Assembly (NCBI RefSeq): GCF_018130765.1
Contig: NZ_JAFCJZ010000020.1
Location: 1 to 64,000, forward strand
DNA length: 64,000 nt
From: Bradyrhizobium iriomotense
GTDB taxonomy: Bacteria > Pseudomonadota > Alphaproteobacteria > Rhizobiales > Xanthobacteraceae
Direction: 5' to 3'
Made by a program: the position numbers and the translations under genes. Positions 19,516 through 28,458 of the stretch are shown piece after piece. The stretch's first letter is position 1; each line of letters starts with the position of its first letter. The notes below the pieces were generated by a model. That model was given only the letters and a program-made list of their open reading frames with translations. It was not told the DNA's origin and searched no databases.

Positions 19516-20754
19516 ATGGCGGAAGCTTTGGAATTGCAGGCCCGTTCGCTGCTCACCGCAAAGGCGGTTCGCGCGCGCGCCGGGCAGATGCTTGAGCTCG
19601 GCCTTGCCGGCGGGCTTACACATTTCACTGTTGATCTCGGCCGTATGGATGCGGTTGCGGATGCCGTTCTCGCGGTCACGCGAAAAGCCTATCCGACGCT
19701 GGACGTCCCCTTCCATGCGCGGTGGCGACACTTTGTGCTTGGCGGCGTCGATCGCTGGGCGCGGCTTGCCGACACCGCATCATGGCCGGATCGCGCGGCG
19801 CGGGCACGCGCCGAGTTCGATCTTGCGATCGTCTCCGTGCTGCTCGATGCCGGCGCCGGCGCTACGTGGCGATACCGCGATGCCGTGACCGGCGAAGCCA
19901 TCGGCCGGTCGGAGGGGCTTGCGATTGCGAGCCTCGACATGTTCGCGAGCGGGCTGTTTTCGCACGATGCCCGCACGCCGTTCAGAGCCGATGCGGATGT
20001 GCTGGCAAAGCTGCCCCTCGCCGCCCTCACATCCGCCTTTCAGGCGAGCGATGCCAATCCGCTGCTCGGCCTCGAAGGACGCACCGACCTGCTGCGGCGA
20101 CTGGGCAAGCAGGTCTCGGAGCGCGCGGACGTGTTCGGCCTGCACGACACGCCGCGCCCGGGCGGACTGTTCGATCATATCGCGGCGCAAGCCGTCGGCG
20201 GTGCTGTCGCCGCGCCCACCATTCTGTCGGCGGTGCTGAACCAGCTCGGGCCGATCTGGCCGTCGCGGCTTGAGCTCGCGGGCGTCCCGCTCGGCGATTG
20301 CTGGCGGCATCCGGCGATCAAGGCGGATGACGGCACGGCAGGCCTCGTGCCCCTGCACAAGCTGTCGCAATGGCTGAGCTACTCGCTGATCGAGCCGCTG
20401 CAGCGCGCTGGATTTGCTGTCACCGACATCGACGGTCTCACGGGGCTTGCCGAGTACCGCAATGGCGGCCTGTTCGTCGATCACGAGGTGCTGCGCCTGC
20501 GCGATGCCGCCGACGCCGAGCGTGCGCATGCGGTGGATTCCCTGCTCGTCGTGGAGTGGCGCGCGCTGACGGTGGCGCTGCTGGATCGTCTTGCCGAACT
20601 GGTTCGCACAAAACTCGGCCGCACGCCCGAGACCTTGCCGCTCGCCAGCATTCTGGAAGGCGGCACCTGGGCCGCCGGCCGCGCCATTGCCTTTGCGCGC
20701 CGTCCCGATGGTTCGCCGCCGCTCAAGGTGATCAGCGACGGCACGGTTTTCTAA
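19516..20754 (+). CDS. DUF1688 family protein (URC4 type)
   Basis: A 412-residue soluble protein of DUF1688, the family of yeast URC4, which is required for uracil degradation by the URC route; its chemical step is unresolved. Visible signatures include HFTVDLGRMDAVADAVL, FHARWRHFVLGG, RWRYRDAVTG-like residues near 115, LLGLEGRTDLLRRLG, RPGGLFDHI, GDCWRHPA, and near the C terminus LPLASILEGGTWAAGR. The start codon ATG at 19516 lies seven bases after the upstream stop codon, so it is probably co-transcribed with URC1. A palindromic repeat separates it from the upp-like gene. Family placement is confident, function is inferred from context. Confidence 0.85.
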   Translation: MAEALELQARSLLTAKAVRARAGQMLELGLAGGLTHFTVDLGRMDAVADAVLAVTRKAYPTLDVPFHARWRHFVLGGVDRWARLADTASWPDRAARARAEFDLAIVSVLLDAGAGATWRYRDAVTGEAIGRSEGLAIASLDMFASGLFSHDARTPFRADADVLAKLPLAALTSAFQASDANPLLGLEGRTDLLRRLGKQVSERADVFGLHDTPRPGGLFDHIAAQAVGGAVAAPTILSAVLNQLGPIWPSRLELAGVPLGDCWRHPAIKADDGTAGLVPLHKLSQWLSYSLIEPLQRAGFAVTDIDGLTGLAEYRNGGLFVDHEVLRLRDAADAERAHAVDSLLVVEWRALTVALLDRLAELVRTKLGRTPETLPLASILEGGTWAAGRAIAFARRPDGSPPLKVISDGTVF

Positions 20755-20755
20755 A

Positions 20756-20902
20756 CCCTCTCCCCTTGTGGGAGAGGGTGGCTTCGCGAAAGCGAAGCCG
20801 GGTGAGGGGTATGTCTCTGCGGGGTTATCTCTCACCGGAGTTCGCGGAGAGGGACCCCTCATCCGGCGCTTCGCGCCACCTTCTCCCACAAGGGGAGAAG
20901 GG
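20756..20902. repeat. Palindromic intergenic repeat, family A copy 1
   Basis: The outer arms CCCTCTCCCCTTGTGGGAG (20756) and CTCCCACAAGGGGAGAAGGG (to 20902) form a long inverted repeat, with inner palindromes GGCTTCGCGAAAGCGAAGCC and GGCGCTTCGCGCC. Copies occur at 21627, 25778 and 39241. Here it sits inside the URC cluster, between URC4 and the upp-like gene, and would produce a large hairpin in a shared mRNA. Confidence 0.85.
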
Positions 20903-20957
20903 AAGAAGCATCGGCCCGTCGCGTTGCACCCAAAGTGCATTTCGTTAGGAGAGTTTC

Positions 20958-21587
20958 ATGGAAGGCGTCACGATCGTCGATCATCCGCTGGTGCAGCACA
21001 AGCTGACGCTGGTGCGGGACAAATCCATCTCCACCAAGTCGTTCCGCGAGTTGATCAAGGAGATCGGCATGCTCTTGTGCTACGAGGTGACGCGCGACCT
21101 GCCGCTCGCCGACACCGTCATCGAGACGCCGCTGGCGACGATGCACTCGGCCAAGATCGCCGGCAAGAAGCTGGTGTTCGTGCCGATGCTGCGCGCCGGC
21201 ACCACCTTCGTCGACGGCATGATGGACCTGGTGCCGACTGCGCGCGTCGCGCATATCGGCCTCTACCGCGAGCCGGAGAGTTTTGCCGCGGTCGAGTATT
21301 TCTTCAAGTCGCCATCAGACCTCCACGAGCGCCTCGCGGTCGTGGTGACGCCTGTCGTCGCCACCGCCAACACGGCCGTCGCCGCCATCGACCGGCTGAA
21401 GGAGCGCGGCGCCAGGGACATTCGCCTCGCCTGCCTGATCGCAGCGCCGGAAGGACTCGAACGGCTGCGTGGATTGCATCCGGATGTGCCGATCTGGACC
21501 GCCGCGGTCGACGAAGGCCTCGACGAGAATGGTTTCATTCTGCCCGGCCTCGGCGACGCCGGCGATCGCGCCTACGGAACGCGGTAG
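20958..21587 (+). CDS. Uracil phosphoribosyltransferase-like protein (URC6 type)
   Basis: A 209-residue homologue of uracil phosphoribosyltransferase. It keeps the start (VDHPLVQHKLTLVRDKSIST), YEVTRDLPL, the AAPEGLERL segment and the uracil-binding end FILPGLGDAGDRAYGT. The two PRPP-contact motifs differ from classical enzymes: LRAGLGM is LRAGTTF here, and DPMLATGGS is TPVVATANT here, so the acidic residue of the PRPP loop is gone. This suggests a different role from uracil salvage, consistent with its place behind URC1 and URC4. ATG at 20958 follows AGGAG. A shared promoter with URC1 is possible across the intervening repeat. Confidence 0.85.
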   Translation: MEGVTIVDHPLVQHKLTLVRDKSISTKSFRELIKEIGMLLCYEVTRDLPLADTVIETPLATMHSAKIAGKKLVFVPMLRAGTTFVDGMMDLVPTARVAHIGLYREPESFAAVEYFFKSPSDLHERLAVVVTPVVATANTAVAAIDRLKERGARDIRLACLIAAPEGLERLRGLHPDVPIWTAAVDEGLDENGFILPGLGDAGDRAYGTR

Positions 21588-21626
21588 TTGGCGAAGACTA
21601 AAGTGCAGCAACGAGGAAGGTGCGCT

Positions 21627-21743
21627 CCCTCTCCCGCTTGCGGGGGAGGGCTGGGGTGGGGGTAGCTCCGCAAGCGAGAACCCCTGAGAGGAGAGAACCC
21701 TCACCCGCCGCTACGCGGCGACCTCTCCCGCAAGCGGGAGAGG
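21627..21743. repeat. Palindromic intergenic repeat, family A copy 2
   Basis: CCCTCTCCCGCTTGCGGG at 21627 pairs with the inverted piece CTCTCCCGCAAGCGGGAGAGG ending at 21743. It lies tail-to-tail between the upp-like gene and the M48 protease gene, so it may act as a two-way terminator-like hairpin. Confidence 0.85.
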
Positions 21744-21789
21744 CTGGAGCGAGCCCGCGACCAATAGCTTCAACCTAAAGCCATTCGAC

Positions 21790-22902
21790 TTAAACCTTCC
21801 CGCTGCCGCAAATCAGCTTCAGCGCCTGCCACTCCTTGTCCGTCAGCAGCGGCGGGCCACTGGCGGGGCGATCTTCTTTCGTCATGCGAGCGAGCCGGTC
21901 CTCGGTCAGCGGATGGCTGGCGAGGATATTTGTCAGACCAGAGCCGCCTTCCTTGCCGGTGATGCGGAACATCAGCTCGGCCGCGGGTTTCGGCGAGCGG
22001 CCGAGCTTGTGCATGATCTCGATCGCGAACGTATCCGCAGCGGTCTCGGCCTCGCGCGAATATGAGGCCTCGACCACGCTGCGCGAAGCGAAGATCACGG
22101 CGGATGAGCCGGTAACGTCGCCGAACAAGAGGCCGATCAGGAACGACGTGCCGCCGTTGTAGATCAGCCCGCGCATGTTGTCGTAGTGCTTGAGATGGCC
22201 AAGCTCATGGGCGAGGATGCCGGCGATCTCGTCGGGGTTCTCCGCCTTGTCGAGCAGGCCCTTCAGCAGGTACACCTTGCCGCCCGGCAGTGCGAAGGCG
22301 TTCGGCACGGACGTCGGCAGCACGCCGGCGGTCATGGAATCGTCGTCGAGACCTGCCGCATCGCGCAGGCGGTTGACGAGCTTGGTGAACGCGGCCTTGC
22401 CCGCGGGGTCTTCGCAGACGTTGCGGCCGAAGATGGTTTTCACCTGGACTTCCGACGCATCGCCGATGCGCCGCTCGATTGGCTTCGGCACCAGCGGCGC
22501 AAGACGGTCTGCGGCGAGCGGCACGCCGAACAAGACGACGCAGACGATGGAGACGGCGGCCGCCACCGACCAGCCGACAATCTTTGCAATACCGCGGCGC
22601 GAGGTCTGGTGCTCGTCGAGACGGGAGCAGCGGGCAATCAATTCCGCCGCAAGCGCGGCGTCGCGAATCTCGAGCCGCGCCAGGGGCGCGGCAGCAGTAC
22701 AGGCGAGACGCAGCAGACCGGCCGGACTGTCGGCGCGGCGGATATCGGCATAGGCCCAGCGAACGGGCGTTCCGCCCTCCTCAACGATCTCGAGCGCATC
22801 GCCGAGCGTCAGGGAAACCTGCCGCCTGCGGCTCGACACGCCGTCGAAGAAGATGGTCGGCTTGGCCGGCTGCGCCGGGGCCTCGGTGGACACATCACTC
22901 AC
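21790..22902 (-). CDS. M48-family membrane-bound zinc metalloprotease
   Basis: A 370-residue protein. The first 100 residues are a cytoplasmic region, residues 106-130 a membrane segment, and the rest an extracytoplasmic peptidase domain. The zinc site is HELGH at residues 232-236 in ILAHELGHLKHYDN, with the third ligand expected in YSREAETAADTFA downstream. M48 proteases act in membrane and envelope quality control; this architecture resembles the YcaL/LoiP/BepA side rather than HtpX. It is the second gene of a pair: the start codon lies three bases after the stop codon of the YjgN-family gene, so they are one operon, perhaps for membrane-protein maintenance. Confidence 0.9.
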   Translation of the reverse strand: MSDVSTEAPAQPAKPTIFFDGVSSRRRQVSLTLGDALEIVEEGGTPVRWAYADIRRADSPAGLLRLACTAAAPLARLEIRDAALAAELIARCSRLDEHQTSRRGIAKIVGWSVAAAVSIVCVVLFGVPLAADRLAPLVPKPIERRIGDASEVQVKTIFGRNVCEDPAGKAAFTKLVNRLRDAAGLDDDSMTAGVLPTSVPNAFALPGGKVYLLKGLLDKAENPDEIAGILAHELGHLKHYDNMRGLIYNGGTSFLIGLLFGDVTGSSAVIFASRSVVEASYSREAETAADTFAIEIMHKLGRSPKPAAELMFRITGKEGGSGLTNILASHPLTEDRLARMTKEDRPASGPPLLTDKEWQALKLICGSGKV

Positions 22903-22905
22903 AGC

Positions 22906-24060
22906 TCAGAATCCTGCGACATCGAGCCCGTCGGCAAAACCTTCGCCGAGCGCGCTGGCAAGCTCGCCGCTGCCGCGCACGTCCGCCGCGGCCGCGATGT
23001 TGTGCACCTCGACGGTCTCCAGCACCTTGGCCCAGAGATCGCGCTGAAGATAGACGCGCATCACGATGTTGAGGGCAAGGGCGAGCGCGAAGTAACCGAT
23101 GACCATGATCACCAGCATCGGGATGCTCTTGGTGGGATCGCCGGGCCCGAACAGTTGCTCGGCCGAGAGGCCGCTCAGCTGGACGACGAGCGCGGTGGCG
23201 CCGCCGAGATAGGCGCCGAAGATCATCGAGAGCAGCACCCACCAGCCGATCACCTTCCAGTACAGGCCGTAGAACGCATTGTGCGGAAGCTCCGAGGACA
23301 GGCTGACGCCGCCGATGCGGATGCCGTCCAGCCACCAGCGCCACTCGCGCGCCTTGAACTCGGCATAGAAGAACGGTGCGAGCGGGAAGATGAAGAACGC
23401 GATCGGGCTCAGCAGCCACAGCCACCAGCCGCGCTTGAAGAAGGTCCAGCCGTTGCCTTCGAAATCGCCGCGCAAATCGCCGTAATGGGTGTGCTGCATC
23501 TTGTAACGTTCGAGCGACGCCTCGCGCCAGGGCAGCGCCAGGCCGACGGTCAGGAACACCAGGAGGCCCCACGCCATGGCGCGGAACGCATAGGCCCAGC
23601 CCGACCCGTCCATCCAGAACCGCACGCCACGCCAGACCGTGCGCGTCAGGCGATAGCGCCGCGCACGAAAGATCGCGAACTGGCCGAAAGCGTAGAAGCT
23701 GATGAACAGCGGCGTCGAGGCAAAGCCCTGCCAGCGCTCGAACTCGATGCCGATGAGGAAGTAGGCGAGATAGATCGGCACCAGGATCGCGAGCGCGAAC
23801 AGGAAGCCGACCAGGAGCTCCTTGCCGCGGCCGGTATATTCGGCGGCGTCGCCGTCGATCGCGGTGTGCGTCCACAGATGCCGCCGGATGTCGGTGACGA
23901 GCCAGAACCGGTAGAAACCGAAGGTGACGAGCTCAAGCATGGCACCCTTGGTGACCATGTTCAGGAACCCGGACCGACTGCCGCTGAAATCCACCCGCGT
24001 CGGCGGCAATGGCGGCGGGACCGGTTCGGAGCCGATGGGGGTCCATTGCATGTCGTTCAC
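22906..24060 (-). CDS. YjgN/DUF898 multi-pass membrane protein
   Basis: A 384-residue membrane protein of the YjgN (DUF898) family, whose function is unknown. After a proline-rich N terminus comes the family signature FSGSRSGFLNMVTKGAMLEL followed by TFGFYRFWLVTDIRRHLW, then TYTGRGKELLVGF and several membrane helices, with repeated RLTRTVWRGVRF and YRAMAW-like segments in the middle. The GTG at 24060 has GAGG eight bases upstream; the TTG at 24096 has no ribosome site and the ATG at 24051 is too far from GAGG. It is co-transcribed with the M48 protease gene, so the protease may act on this or neighbouring membrane proteins. Confidence 0.85.
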   Translation of the reverse strand: MNDMQWTPIGSEPVPPPLPPTRVDFSGSRSGFLNMVTKGAMLELVTFGFYRFWLVTDIRRHLWTHTAIDGDAAEYTGRGKELLVGFLFALAILVPIYLAYFLIGIEFERWQGFASTPLFISFYAFGQFAIFRARRYRLTRTVWRGVRFWMDGSGWAYAFRAMAWGLLVFLTVGLALPWREASLERYKMQHTHYGDLRGDFEGNGWTFFKRGWWLWLLSPIAFFIFPLAPFFYAEFKAREWRWWLDGIRIGGVSLSSELPHNAFYGLYWKVIGWWVLLSMIFGAYLGGATALVVQLSGLSAEQLFGPGDPTKSIPMLVIMVIGYFALALALNIVMRVYLQRDLWAKVLETVEVHNIAAAADVRGSGELASALGEGFADGLDVAGF

Positions 24061-24216
24061 GGCGGCAACCTCGGGGTGCGCATCTGCTGCGGTCAAACTA
24101 TAGATCAGAGATTAGTCGATCCCCAAGATGGGCGGGTTCGATTTACCCCGTTTCAGGTCGATTTCTTGCATGATTTCATGACGAACGGCGTGCGGAGGAT
24201 CACGCTGGCGATGTCC

Positions 24217-24304
24217 CGTAGCCCGGATGGAGCGCAAGCGTAATCCGGGGCAGCGTCAATGGCGGCGCCAATCCCGGATTGCGCTTCGCTCCATCCGGGC
24301 TACG
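24217..24304. repeat. Palindromic intergenic repeat, family D copy 1
   Basis: CGTAGCCCGGATGGAGCG at 24217 is inverted as CGCTTCGCTCCATCCGGGC plus TACG ending at 24304. A partial third arm (CCATCCGGGCTACG) follows to about 24326. It is related to the repeat at 33360. It lies in a 400-base gene-free stretch (24061-24460) that otherwise holds the promoters of the divergent YjgN-family and CYP153 genes; I see no other gene there. Confidence 0.8.
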
Positions 24305-24460
24305 GATCGACGCCATCCGGGCTACGCACCCGACCTCCCCCAAAGGTTGGATGTGGCAAAACTCTCCCTTGCTCCGGCGCAGACAACCGGCTGTAATTGC
24401 AAATCAAATACCGCAGCGCAGAATTCAAAGACGCGCGGAGCAACGCCAGGGAGAACGGTC

Positions 24461-25726
24461 ATGCATGGGACCATCGAGAGCGCGTCCAAGCTCGACGCAC
24501 TTCGCGAGCGCGCGTCGACATTGCCGCTGGAGCAATTCGATCCGGGCGATCCGGAACTGTTCAGGACCGATACGTTCTGGCCCTATTTCGATCGCCTGCG
24601 CCGGGAAGATCCCGTGCACTATTGCAAGGACTCGATGTTCGGCCCGTACTGGTCGGTGACGCGCTACAACGACATCATGGAGATCGAGACCAACCATTCG
24701 GTGTTCTCCTCCGCTTCCGCGCTCGGCGGCATCACCATCCGCGATATCGATCCGGATCTGCGGCGCGAGAGCTTCATCTCGATGGACCCGCCGCGCCACG
24801 CGGCGCAGCGCAAGACCGTGGCGCCGATGTTCACGCCGACGCATCTGGACAATCTCGCGCTCAACATTCGCAAGCGCTCGGCCGAGTGCCTGGACAATCT
24901 TCCCCGCGGCGAGGTGTTCGACTGGGTCGACCAGGTCTCGATCGAGCTCACCACGCAGATGCTCGCGGTGCTGTTCGACTTCCCGTGGGAGGACCGCCGC
25001 AAGCTGACGCGCTGGTCGGATGTCGCCACCACCATTCCCGGCCCCGACGGCCTCGTCGCCACCGAGGACGAACGGCAGGCCGAGCTGACGGAATGCGCGG
25101 GCTACTTCGCGAGGCTGTGGAAGGAGCGCATCGAACAGCCGCCGAAGAGCGACCTGCTCTCCATGATGGCGCATGGCGCCGCGACGCGCGACATGGATGC
25201 GAAGAACTTCCTCGGCAATCTCGTCCTGTTGATCGTTGGCGGCAACGACACCACCCGCAACACCATGTCGGGCTCGCTTCTCGCACTGAGCCAGCATCCG
25301 GAGCAGTATCGCAAGCTGCGCGAGAATCCTGCTTTGCTCGACAGCTTCGTGCCGGAGGTGATCCGCTGGCAGACGCCGCTGGCGCATATGCGCCGCACCG
25401 CGCTCGCCGATTTCGAGTTCCGCGGCAAGCAGATCAAGAAAGGTGACAAGGTCGTGATGTGGTACGTCTCGGGCAACCGCGACGAAGAGGCGATCGAAAA
25501 GCCCTACGATTTCATCATCGACCGCGCGCGGCCGCGCACGCATCTCTCCTTCGGCTTCGGCATCCACCGCTGCGTGGGCCTCAGGCTTGCTGAACTCCAG
25601 CTCAAGATTATTTGGGAAGAGATTCTCAAGCGCTTCGACCATATTGACGTGGTCGGCGAACCGAAGCGGGTCTATTCGAGTTTCGTGAAGGGACTTGAGA
25701 CGTTGCCGGTGAAGATCGCGGCGTAG
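24461..25726 (+). CDS. Cytochrome P450, CYP153-like alkane/fatty-acid hydroxylase (first of two)
   Basis: A 421-residue soluble P450. The I-helix oxygen-activation motif is GGNDTTRN, the K-helix E-x-x-R is EVIR in PEVIRWQTPLAHMRR, and the haem ligand is Cys371 in FGFGIHRCVG. Phrases such as EDPVHYCKDSMFGPYWSVTRYNDIM, LTTQMLAVLFDFPWEDRRKLTRWSDV and KKGDKVVMWYVSGNRD match CYP153 enzymes, which hydroxylate alkanes and fatty acids at the terminal carbon. The ATG at 24461 has GGGAG upstream. The next gene is a close paralogue. No ferredoxin or ferredoxin reductase gene is adjacent, so electrons must come from elsewhere. Substrate is inferred, not shown. Confidence 0.92.
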   Translation: MHGTIESASKLDALRERASTLPLEQFDPGDPELFRTDTFWPYFDRLRREDPVHYCKDSMFGPYWSVTRYNDIMEIETNHSVFSSASALGGITIRDIDPDLRRESFISMDPPRHAAQRKTVAPMFTPTHLDNLALNIRKRSAECLDNLPRGEVFDWVDQVSIELTTQMLAVLFDFPWEDRRKLTRWSDVATTIPGPDGLVATEDERQAELTECAGYFARLWKERIEQPPKSDLLSMMAHGAATRDMDAKNFLGNLVLLIVGGNDTTRNTMSGSLLALSQHPEQYRKLRENPALLDSFVPEVIRWQTPLAHMRRTALADFEFRGKQIKKGDKVVMWYVSGNRDEEAIEKPYDFIIDRARPRTHLSFGFGIHRCVGLRLAELQLKIIWEEILKRFDHIDVVGEPKRVYSSFVKGLETLPVKIAA

Positions 25727-25777
25727 ATCGCAGTAAGCAGTAACGATGAGTTCGACGACGCCTACAAGAAAGGTGCG

Positions 25778-25897
25778 CCCCCTCTCCCGCTTGCGGGAGA
25801 GGGTTGGGGAGAGGGTATCTCCACAACGGGATAATCCCCAAGAGGAGAAAACCCTCACCCGGCGCTACGCGCCGACCTCTCCCGCAAGCGGGAGAGG
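25778..25897. repeat. Palindromic intergenic repeat, family A copy 3
   Basis: CCCCCTCTCCCGCTTGCGGG (from 25778) and CTCTCCCGCAAGCGGGAGAGG (to 25897) are inverted arms flanking GGCGCTACGCGCC. It separates the two CYP153 genes and could reduce read-through from the first to the second. Confidence 0.85.
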
Positions 25898-25923
25898 TTG
25901 GAAACCAACCTGGAGCCACGACC

Positions 25924-27198
25924 ATGAACATCCAAGCGCCGGTTAAAGTGGACAAGGCCGAACGCATGCGCAAGGCGCGCGAGGAGGCCTATGCGACCCC
26001 GCTCGCGCAGTTTCACCCCGGCGCGCCACGGCTGTTCCAGGACGACACGCTGTGGCCGTGGTTCGAGCGGCTGCGCAAGGAAGAGCCGGTGCATTACTGC
26101 ACCAATGCGCCGATCGAGCCGTACTGGTCGGTGGTGAAATACAACGACATCATGCATGTCGACACCAACCACGGCATCTTCTCCTCGGACTCGACGCTCG
26201 GCGGCATCTCGATCCGCGACGTGCCGGAAGGCTACGACTATCCGAGCTTCATCGCGATGGACCAGCCCCGGCATTCGGCGCAGCGCAAGACGGTGTCGCC
26301 GATGTTCACGCCGACACACCTGGACGAGCTGGCAAAACTGATCCGCCAGCGTTCGCAGACCGTGCTGGACAATCTGCCGCGCAACGAGACCTTCAATTTC
26401 GTCGAGCGCGTCTCGATCGAGCTGACGACGCAGATGCTGGCGACTTTGTTCGACTTCCCCTGGGAGGAGCGGCGCAAGCTGACGCGCTGGTCCGACGTCT
26501 CCACCGCACTGCCCAAGAGCGGCATCGTCGCCTCGGCCGAGGAGCGCCGCCGCGAGATGGACGAATGCTACGCCTACATGTCCAGGCTCTGGAACGAGCG
26601 CGTCAACTCCGCGCCGCGCAACGATTTGTTGTCGCTGATGGCCCACAACGACGCCACGCGCCACATGGACCCCGACAACCTCATGGGCAACATCATCCTG
26701 CTCATCGTCGGCGGCAACGACACCACACGGAACACCATGACCGGCTCGGTGCTGGCGCTGAACGAGAACCCGGACCAGTACGACAAGCTGCGCGCCAACC
26801 CTGAAATGATCGATTCCATGGTGCCGGAGGTGATCCGCTGGCAGACGCCGCTCGCGCATATGCGGCGCACCGCGCTTGCCGATACGGAGATCGGCGGCAA
26901 GCAGATCAAGAAGGGCGACCGCGTCGTGATGTGGTACGTCTCCGGCAATCGCGACGACGAGATGTTCGACAGACCGAACGATTTCATCATCGACCGCCCG
27001 CGCCCGCGCACCCACCTCTCCTTCGGCTTCGGCATCCACCGCTGCGTCGGCATGCGGCTGGCCGAATTGCAGCTGCGGATCGTCTGGGAGGAGATGCTGA
27101 AGCGGTTCGACCGGATCGAGGTGGTCGGCGAGCCCAAGCGGATCTATTCCAGCTTCATCAAGGGGTACGAGTCGCTGCCGGTGAGGATTCCGGGGTAG
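25924..27198 (+). CDS. Cytochrome P450, CYP153-like (second of two)
   Basis: A 424-residue paralogue of the preceding P450, with the same motif set: GGNDTTRN (I helix), EVIRWQTPLAHMRR (K helix) and Cys374 in FGFGIHRCVG. It differs mainly in the N-terminal 30 residues and in the B-C region (SDSTLGGISIRDVPEGYDYP in place of SASALGGITIRDIDPDLRRE), where substrate contacts are expected. Two adjacent copies suggest gene duplication with split substrate preference. ATG at 25924 has GGAG nine bases upstream. The gene is followed by a palindromic repeat and a convergent LysR gene, so the pair forms the whole local unit. Confidence 0.92.
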   Translation: MNIQAPVKVDKAERMRKAREEAYATPLAQFHPGAPRLFQDDTLWPWFERLRKEEPVHYCTNAPIEPYWSVVKYNDIMHVDTNHGIFSSDSTLGGISIRDVPEGYDYPSFIAMDQPRHSAQRKTVSPMFTPTHLDELAKLIRQRSQTVLDNLPRNETFNFVERVSIELTTQMLATLFDFPWEERRKLTRWSDVSTALPKSGIVASAEERRREMDECYAYMSRLWNERVNSAPRNDLLSLMAHNDATRHMDPDNLMGNIILLIVGGNDTTRNTMTGSVLALNENPDQYDKLRANPEMIDSMVPEVIRWQTPLAHMRRTALADTEIGGKQIKKGDRVVMWYVSGNRDDEMFDRPNDFIIDRPRPRTHLSFGFGIHRCVGMRLAELQLRIVWEEMLKRFDRIEVVGEPKRIYSSFIKGYESLPVRIPG

Positions 27199-27209
27199 GC
27201 TCTATCCTC

Positions 27210-27290
27210 CGTCATTGCGAGCGCAGCGAAGCAATCCAGAGTCTTTCCGCGGAGGGGATTCTGGATTGCTTCGCTGCGCTCGCAATGACG
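27210..27290. repeat. Palindromic intergenic repeat, family C copy 1
   Basis: CGTCATTGCGAGCGCAGCG at 27210 continues with AAGCAATCCAG and is inverted as CTGGATTGCTTCGCTGCGC plus TCGCAATGACG ending at 27290, about 30 bp per arm with a short unique centre. A second copy is at 56284 and a half copy at 52729. It lies tail-to-tail between the second CYP153 gene and the LysR gene. Confidence 0.88.
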
Positions 27291-27412
27291 AGTTCCGGGA
27301 TGCACATGCCGTCTCATTCGCAGTGCCCCTAGCCCAGCTATAAAATTTCGGCATGACAGCTCACGCCAGATGCGAAGGCAAGTCGGCGCCTGACTGTTCT
27401 ACGACACAGCAT

Positions 27413-28333
27413 CTAACTCAATTTGATGTCCCACACGCCTTCCTTGCGGCAGGCGGCGACTTCCTCGCGCAGGAGCGCGGTGATGGCCAGCGAGGCCGTC
27501 GAGGCCGGGCGGTCGATCGGAGAAGCGAAAATGAGCTCGCGCGTCATCGGCTTGGACACGGCGGTGGTTTCCAGCCGCCCCTCCGCGACCTCGCCATGGA
27601 CCGACGACGGCGGCAGCAGCGCGAAACCGAGCCCTTCCTCGACGAGGCTGGTCAGCACGCGGAACGAATCCGCCTCTAACTGGACGTCGAGCTTGATCTT
27701 GCGCTGGGCGGCGGCGTGCTCGATCAGCGCGCGGAGGCCATGGGAATGACTGGGCAGCACCAGCCGTTGCCGCAGCAGCCAGCCGACATCGACGCTCTTC
27801 TTGCGCGCAAGGCCGCAGCCGCGCGGGCCGACCGCAACGATGTTGTCGCGGCCGAGGCTCTGCACATTGAGGTGCAGATCGGCGGAGCGGCCGTAGAGGA
27901 TGGCGAGATCCATCTCGCCGCGATGCAGCCATTCGACCAGATGGCCGCTGTAGCTCTCGACGATGCGCAGCGAAATGCCGGGAAATTTTTCGACGCAGCG
28001 CCGCGCAAAGCGCGCCGACAACACGCAGCTCACGGTCGGAACCAGGCCGAGCACGACCTGCCCCGACGGCGGCCCCTTGGCCGACTGGATGTCGTCGCGG
28101 ATCTGGTCGATCTGCCGCACGATGCCGGAGGTGCGCGCGAGCAGGAGGCGCCCGGCGTCGGTCAGCACCATGCCGCGGCCGTTGCGCGTGAACAGCTCGG
28201 TGCGCAGCTCGTGTTCCAGCAGCTTGATCTGCCTGGAGAGCGCCGGCTGCGCCACGCGCAGCGTGTCGGAGGCCTTGGACAGGCTGCCAAGCTCCGCCAC
28301 GCAACTGAAGGTTCTGAGCTGCCGGAAATCCAT
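27413..28333 (-). CDS. LysR-family transcriptional regulator (Nac-like type)
   Basis: A 306-residue LysR regulator. The N-terminal winged helix-turn-helix is MDFRQLRTFSCVAELGSLSK with VAQPALSRQIKLLEHEL. A linker helix follows, then the periplasmic-binding-like effector domain with SGQVVLGLVPTVS. It is divergent from the acyl-CoA dehydrogenase gene with a 125-base gap, so it most likely controls the acyl-CoA module and itself. The AT-rich segment near 28350-28380 in that gap is the probable binding region, though I see only an imperfect palindrome. ATG at 28333 has AGGA upstream. The inducer is unknown; a CoA-thioester or organic acid is plausible. Confidence 0.92.
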   Translation of the reverse strand: MDFRQLRTFSCVAELGSLSKASDTLRVAQPALSRQIKLLEHELRTELFTRNGRGMVLTDAGRLLLARTSGIVRQIDQIRDDIQSAKGPPSGQVVLGLVPTVSCVLSARFARRCVEKFPGISLRIVESYSGHLVEWLHRGEMDLAILYGRSADLHLNVQSLGRDNIVAVGPRGCGLARKKSVDVGWLLRQRLVLPSHSHGLRALIEHAAAQRKIKLDVQLEADSFRVLTSLVEEGLGFALLPPSSVHGEVAEGRLETTAVSKPMTRELIFASPIDRPASTASLAITALLREEVAACRKEGVWDIKLS

Positions 28334-28458
28334 GCTTGCCAATCCTGGAAGGCTACTTCATACGCTATAACAAATGAGCATAGGGGGCTGGCGTCGTTTT
28401 CACAACGCCAGAGGATGGGCCGGCGTTATCTTAACTGCCGCTACAATTGGGAAACGCC

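Noticed and set aside
22186..24243. Plus-strand frame of 685 codons
   Set aside because: Antisense to the M48 protease and YjgN-family genes; no motif and strongly biased composition.
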